NCBI GenBank assembly: GCA_964647545.1
Contig: CAZYHS010000043.1
Coordinates: 1-6,651, forward strand
Source: CAZYHS01 sp964647545
GTDB taxonomy: Bacteria; UBA10199; GCA-002796325; 1-14-0-20-49-13
DNA: 6,651 nucleotides
Reading direction: 5' to 3'
Below the pieces are notes generated by a model, which was not told the origin of the DNA, searched no databases, and saw only the letters and a list, made by a program, of their open reading frames with translations. The first letter of the stretch is position 1; each line of letters starts with the position of its first letter. Shown in pieces: positions 5,670 through 6,651 of this stretch. Position numbers and translations under genes: made by a program.

Positions 5670-6596
5670 TTAATACAGCCATTCCTTTATCTTCCCATCA
5701 CTAGAAATTGCCGCGCCTTGGCGTCTGTCGGCCCAGCACATGTAAGAGATGCTCACAAAGAACGACGCCGGCAGTCTGTTCAAGTGGCCGATTTTGCAGC
5801 CAAGCAGAGTTGTTGCGCCGCCAAATCCCATCGGGCCGATTCCGGTTTTGTTGGCGATCTCCATAACTTCGTCTTCCATCTTTGCAAGTGAGGCGTTTTC
5901 GTTTTTGTCGTCGAGTTTACGAAGGAGCTGTTCTTTCGAGTGAAGGTAGCTTGTCGCTCTGTCGCCGCCGGCGCAAACTCCCAAAATTCCGGGGCCGCAG
6001 CCTTTGCCTTGTGCTTGGATTACGGCGTCGAGGATGCATTTTCTAATTCCGTCGAGGTCGCGTTCGGCGCCTAAATTTTTGTTCGGCAGGCTGTATTGCG
6101 CGCCGCAGTTTTCGCAGCCGCCACCTTTCAGAATTAGCTTCACTTCAAGTTCGTTGTCATCCTGAGCGTTGTTCGGGCGCGAAGGATCTCCCGCGTGTCT
6201 GTATTCAAAATGAAAGTGGGGGAAACCCGGTCCTAAGTTGTTGCCCGAATTTTTTCCGGTGAGGCTGTCGACCGAGTTTTGTCGCAGATAACCTTTTGCG
6301 GTCGCTTCTTTTACGGCCCACTTCGCGGCCTCTTCAAACGCCAGCTGGTTGTAGCCCATAGGTGCTTTGACAAAAAAGAGGATCGAACCTGTGTCTTGGC
6401 AGACCGGCTGCGATTTATCTTTTGCGATTTTTATGTTTTCACAGACGATGTCCATCGCGTAGCGCGCGCTTGTGCCGGTTTTTTCGGTTTGTGTCGCGGC
6501 ATCAATTGCCTTGAGAACATCTTTCGGCATTTCGCACGAAGTTTTGCGGACAATTTCGAGAAGACTTGCTCTTAGCTGTTCGTTTGATTGTGTCAT
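5670..6596 (-). CDS. fumA: Class I fumarate hydratase, alpha subunit (N-terminal domain), with a repeat-derived insert
   Basis: First subunit of an iron-sulfur fumarase that interconverts fumarate and malate. With the start at 6596 it has 308 residues. Likely [4Fe-4S] ligands are Cys66 in PVCQDTG, Cys200 in GKGCGPG and Cys287 in SYMCWADRR, the places expected for the family. KGGGCENCGAQ (157-167), GGDRATSY (210-217) and GIGPMGFGG (252-260) are further family blocks. The reading frame continues upstream to a GTG near the window edge, but family similarity begins just after the ATG at 6596, so I choose that; no clear ribosome binding site precedes either. Residues about 135-148 (AGDPS...AQDDN) interrupt a block where relatives, as I recall them, run straight from HFE to EVKLILKGGG. 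This insert is encoded by the palindromic repeat at 6155-6195. The frame stays open, so the enzyme is probably functional. The symbol follows two-subunit naming. Confidence 0.9.
   Translation of the reverse strand: MTQSNEQLRASLLEIVRKTSCEMPKDVLKAIDAATQTEKTGTSARYAMDIVCENIKIAKDKSQPVCQDTGSILFFVKAPMGYNQLAFEEAAKWAVKEATAKGYLRQNSVDSLTGKNSGNNLGPGFPHFHFEYRHAGDPSRPNNAQDDNELEVKLILKGGGCENCGAQYSLPNKNLGAERDLDGIRKCILDAVIQAQGKGCGPGILGVCAGGDRATSYLHSKEQLLRKLDDKNENASLAKMEDEVMEIANKTGIGPMGFGGATTLLGCKIGHLNRLPASFFVSISYMCWADRRQGAAISSDGKIKEWLY
6155..6195. repeat. Palindromic repeat inserted in frame inside the fumarase alpha gene
   Basis: On the + strand ATCCTGAGCG (6159-6168) pairs with CGCGAAGGAT (6178-6187) around a 9-nt loop, with a tandem G-A mismatch inside the stem. 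The outer text reads TTGTCATCCTGAGCG...GCGAAGGATCTCCCGCG, which I recognise from memory as a repeat found between genes in many bacterial genomes. Here it lies within coding sequence, reading on the - strand as the peptide AGDPSRPNNAQDDN. The insert is a multiple of three and has no stop codon, much like the Rickettsia palindromic elements that are found inside proteins. Confidence 0.75.
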
Positions 6597-6651
6597 AGGT
6601 GAGGGTGAGTCTAGATTTTGCCCCCTATGCTGGCAAGGAGAATTTTTCACC

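Noticed and set aside
6597..6650. An 18-residue N-terminal extension of the fumarase alpha subunit from a GTG at the window edge
   Set aside because: The extension has no family likeness, and conserved sequence begins just after the ATG at 6596.

Overview
The window looks like part of the chromosome of a diderm (Gram-negative-type) bacterium with mid-range GC. The diderm call rests on one secreted protein that ends like an outer-membrane beta-barrel. I cannot fix the phylum. Compact gene packing, short palindromic repeats and two-subunit class I fumarase genes fit many uncultured environmental lineages. No RNA gene, CRISPR array, transposase or phage gene is visible.

Left part (1-3162, + strand): hutU (urocanate hydratase) and hutI (imidazolonepropionase) are steps 2 and 3 of histidine breakdown. 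Together they turn urocanate into N-formimino-L-glutamate. hutH and the last-step enzyme are not in the window. Middle part (3231-5002, + strand): a secreted, probably beta-barrel protein of unknown role, then a 67-residue two-helix membrane protein, then trmJ, a SPOUT tRNA 2'-O-methyltransferase. The last two overlap by 4 bp. Right part (4999-6596, - strand): the alpha and beta subunits of an iron-sulfur class I fumarase, which interconverts fumarate and malate. The last codons of trmJ and of the beta-subunit gene overlap tail to tail. Histidine breakdown feeds glutamate, and so 2-oxoglutarate, into the TCA cycle, where fumarase acts. The groups otherwise look like separate housekeeping units.

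The most unusual content is in the repeats. Two 80-nt elements (1842-1921 and 5586-5665) share one design: four 9-nt units, an 8-nt GTTAAC centre, then four 9-nt units in the opposite orientation. All 16 units fit G-R-N-N-N-A-A-C-N. One element fills most of the hutU-hutI spacer and the other nearly all of the spacer between the fumarase genes. In both cases it stops just before the start codon of the downstream gene, in the same orientation relative to transcription. Separately, a hairpin repeat of the widespread GTCAT...GGATCT type sits inside the fumarase alpha gene and appears to be translated in frame as an extra peptide of about 14 residues. Two similar short palindromes lie at 1-24 and 3184-3207.
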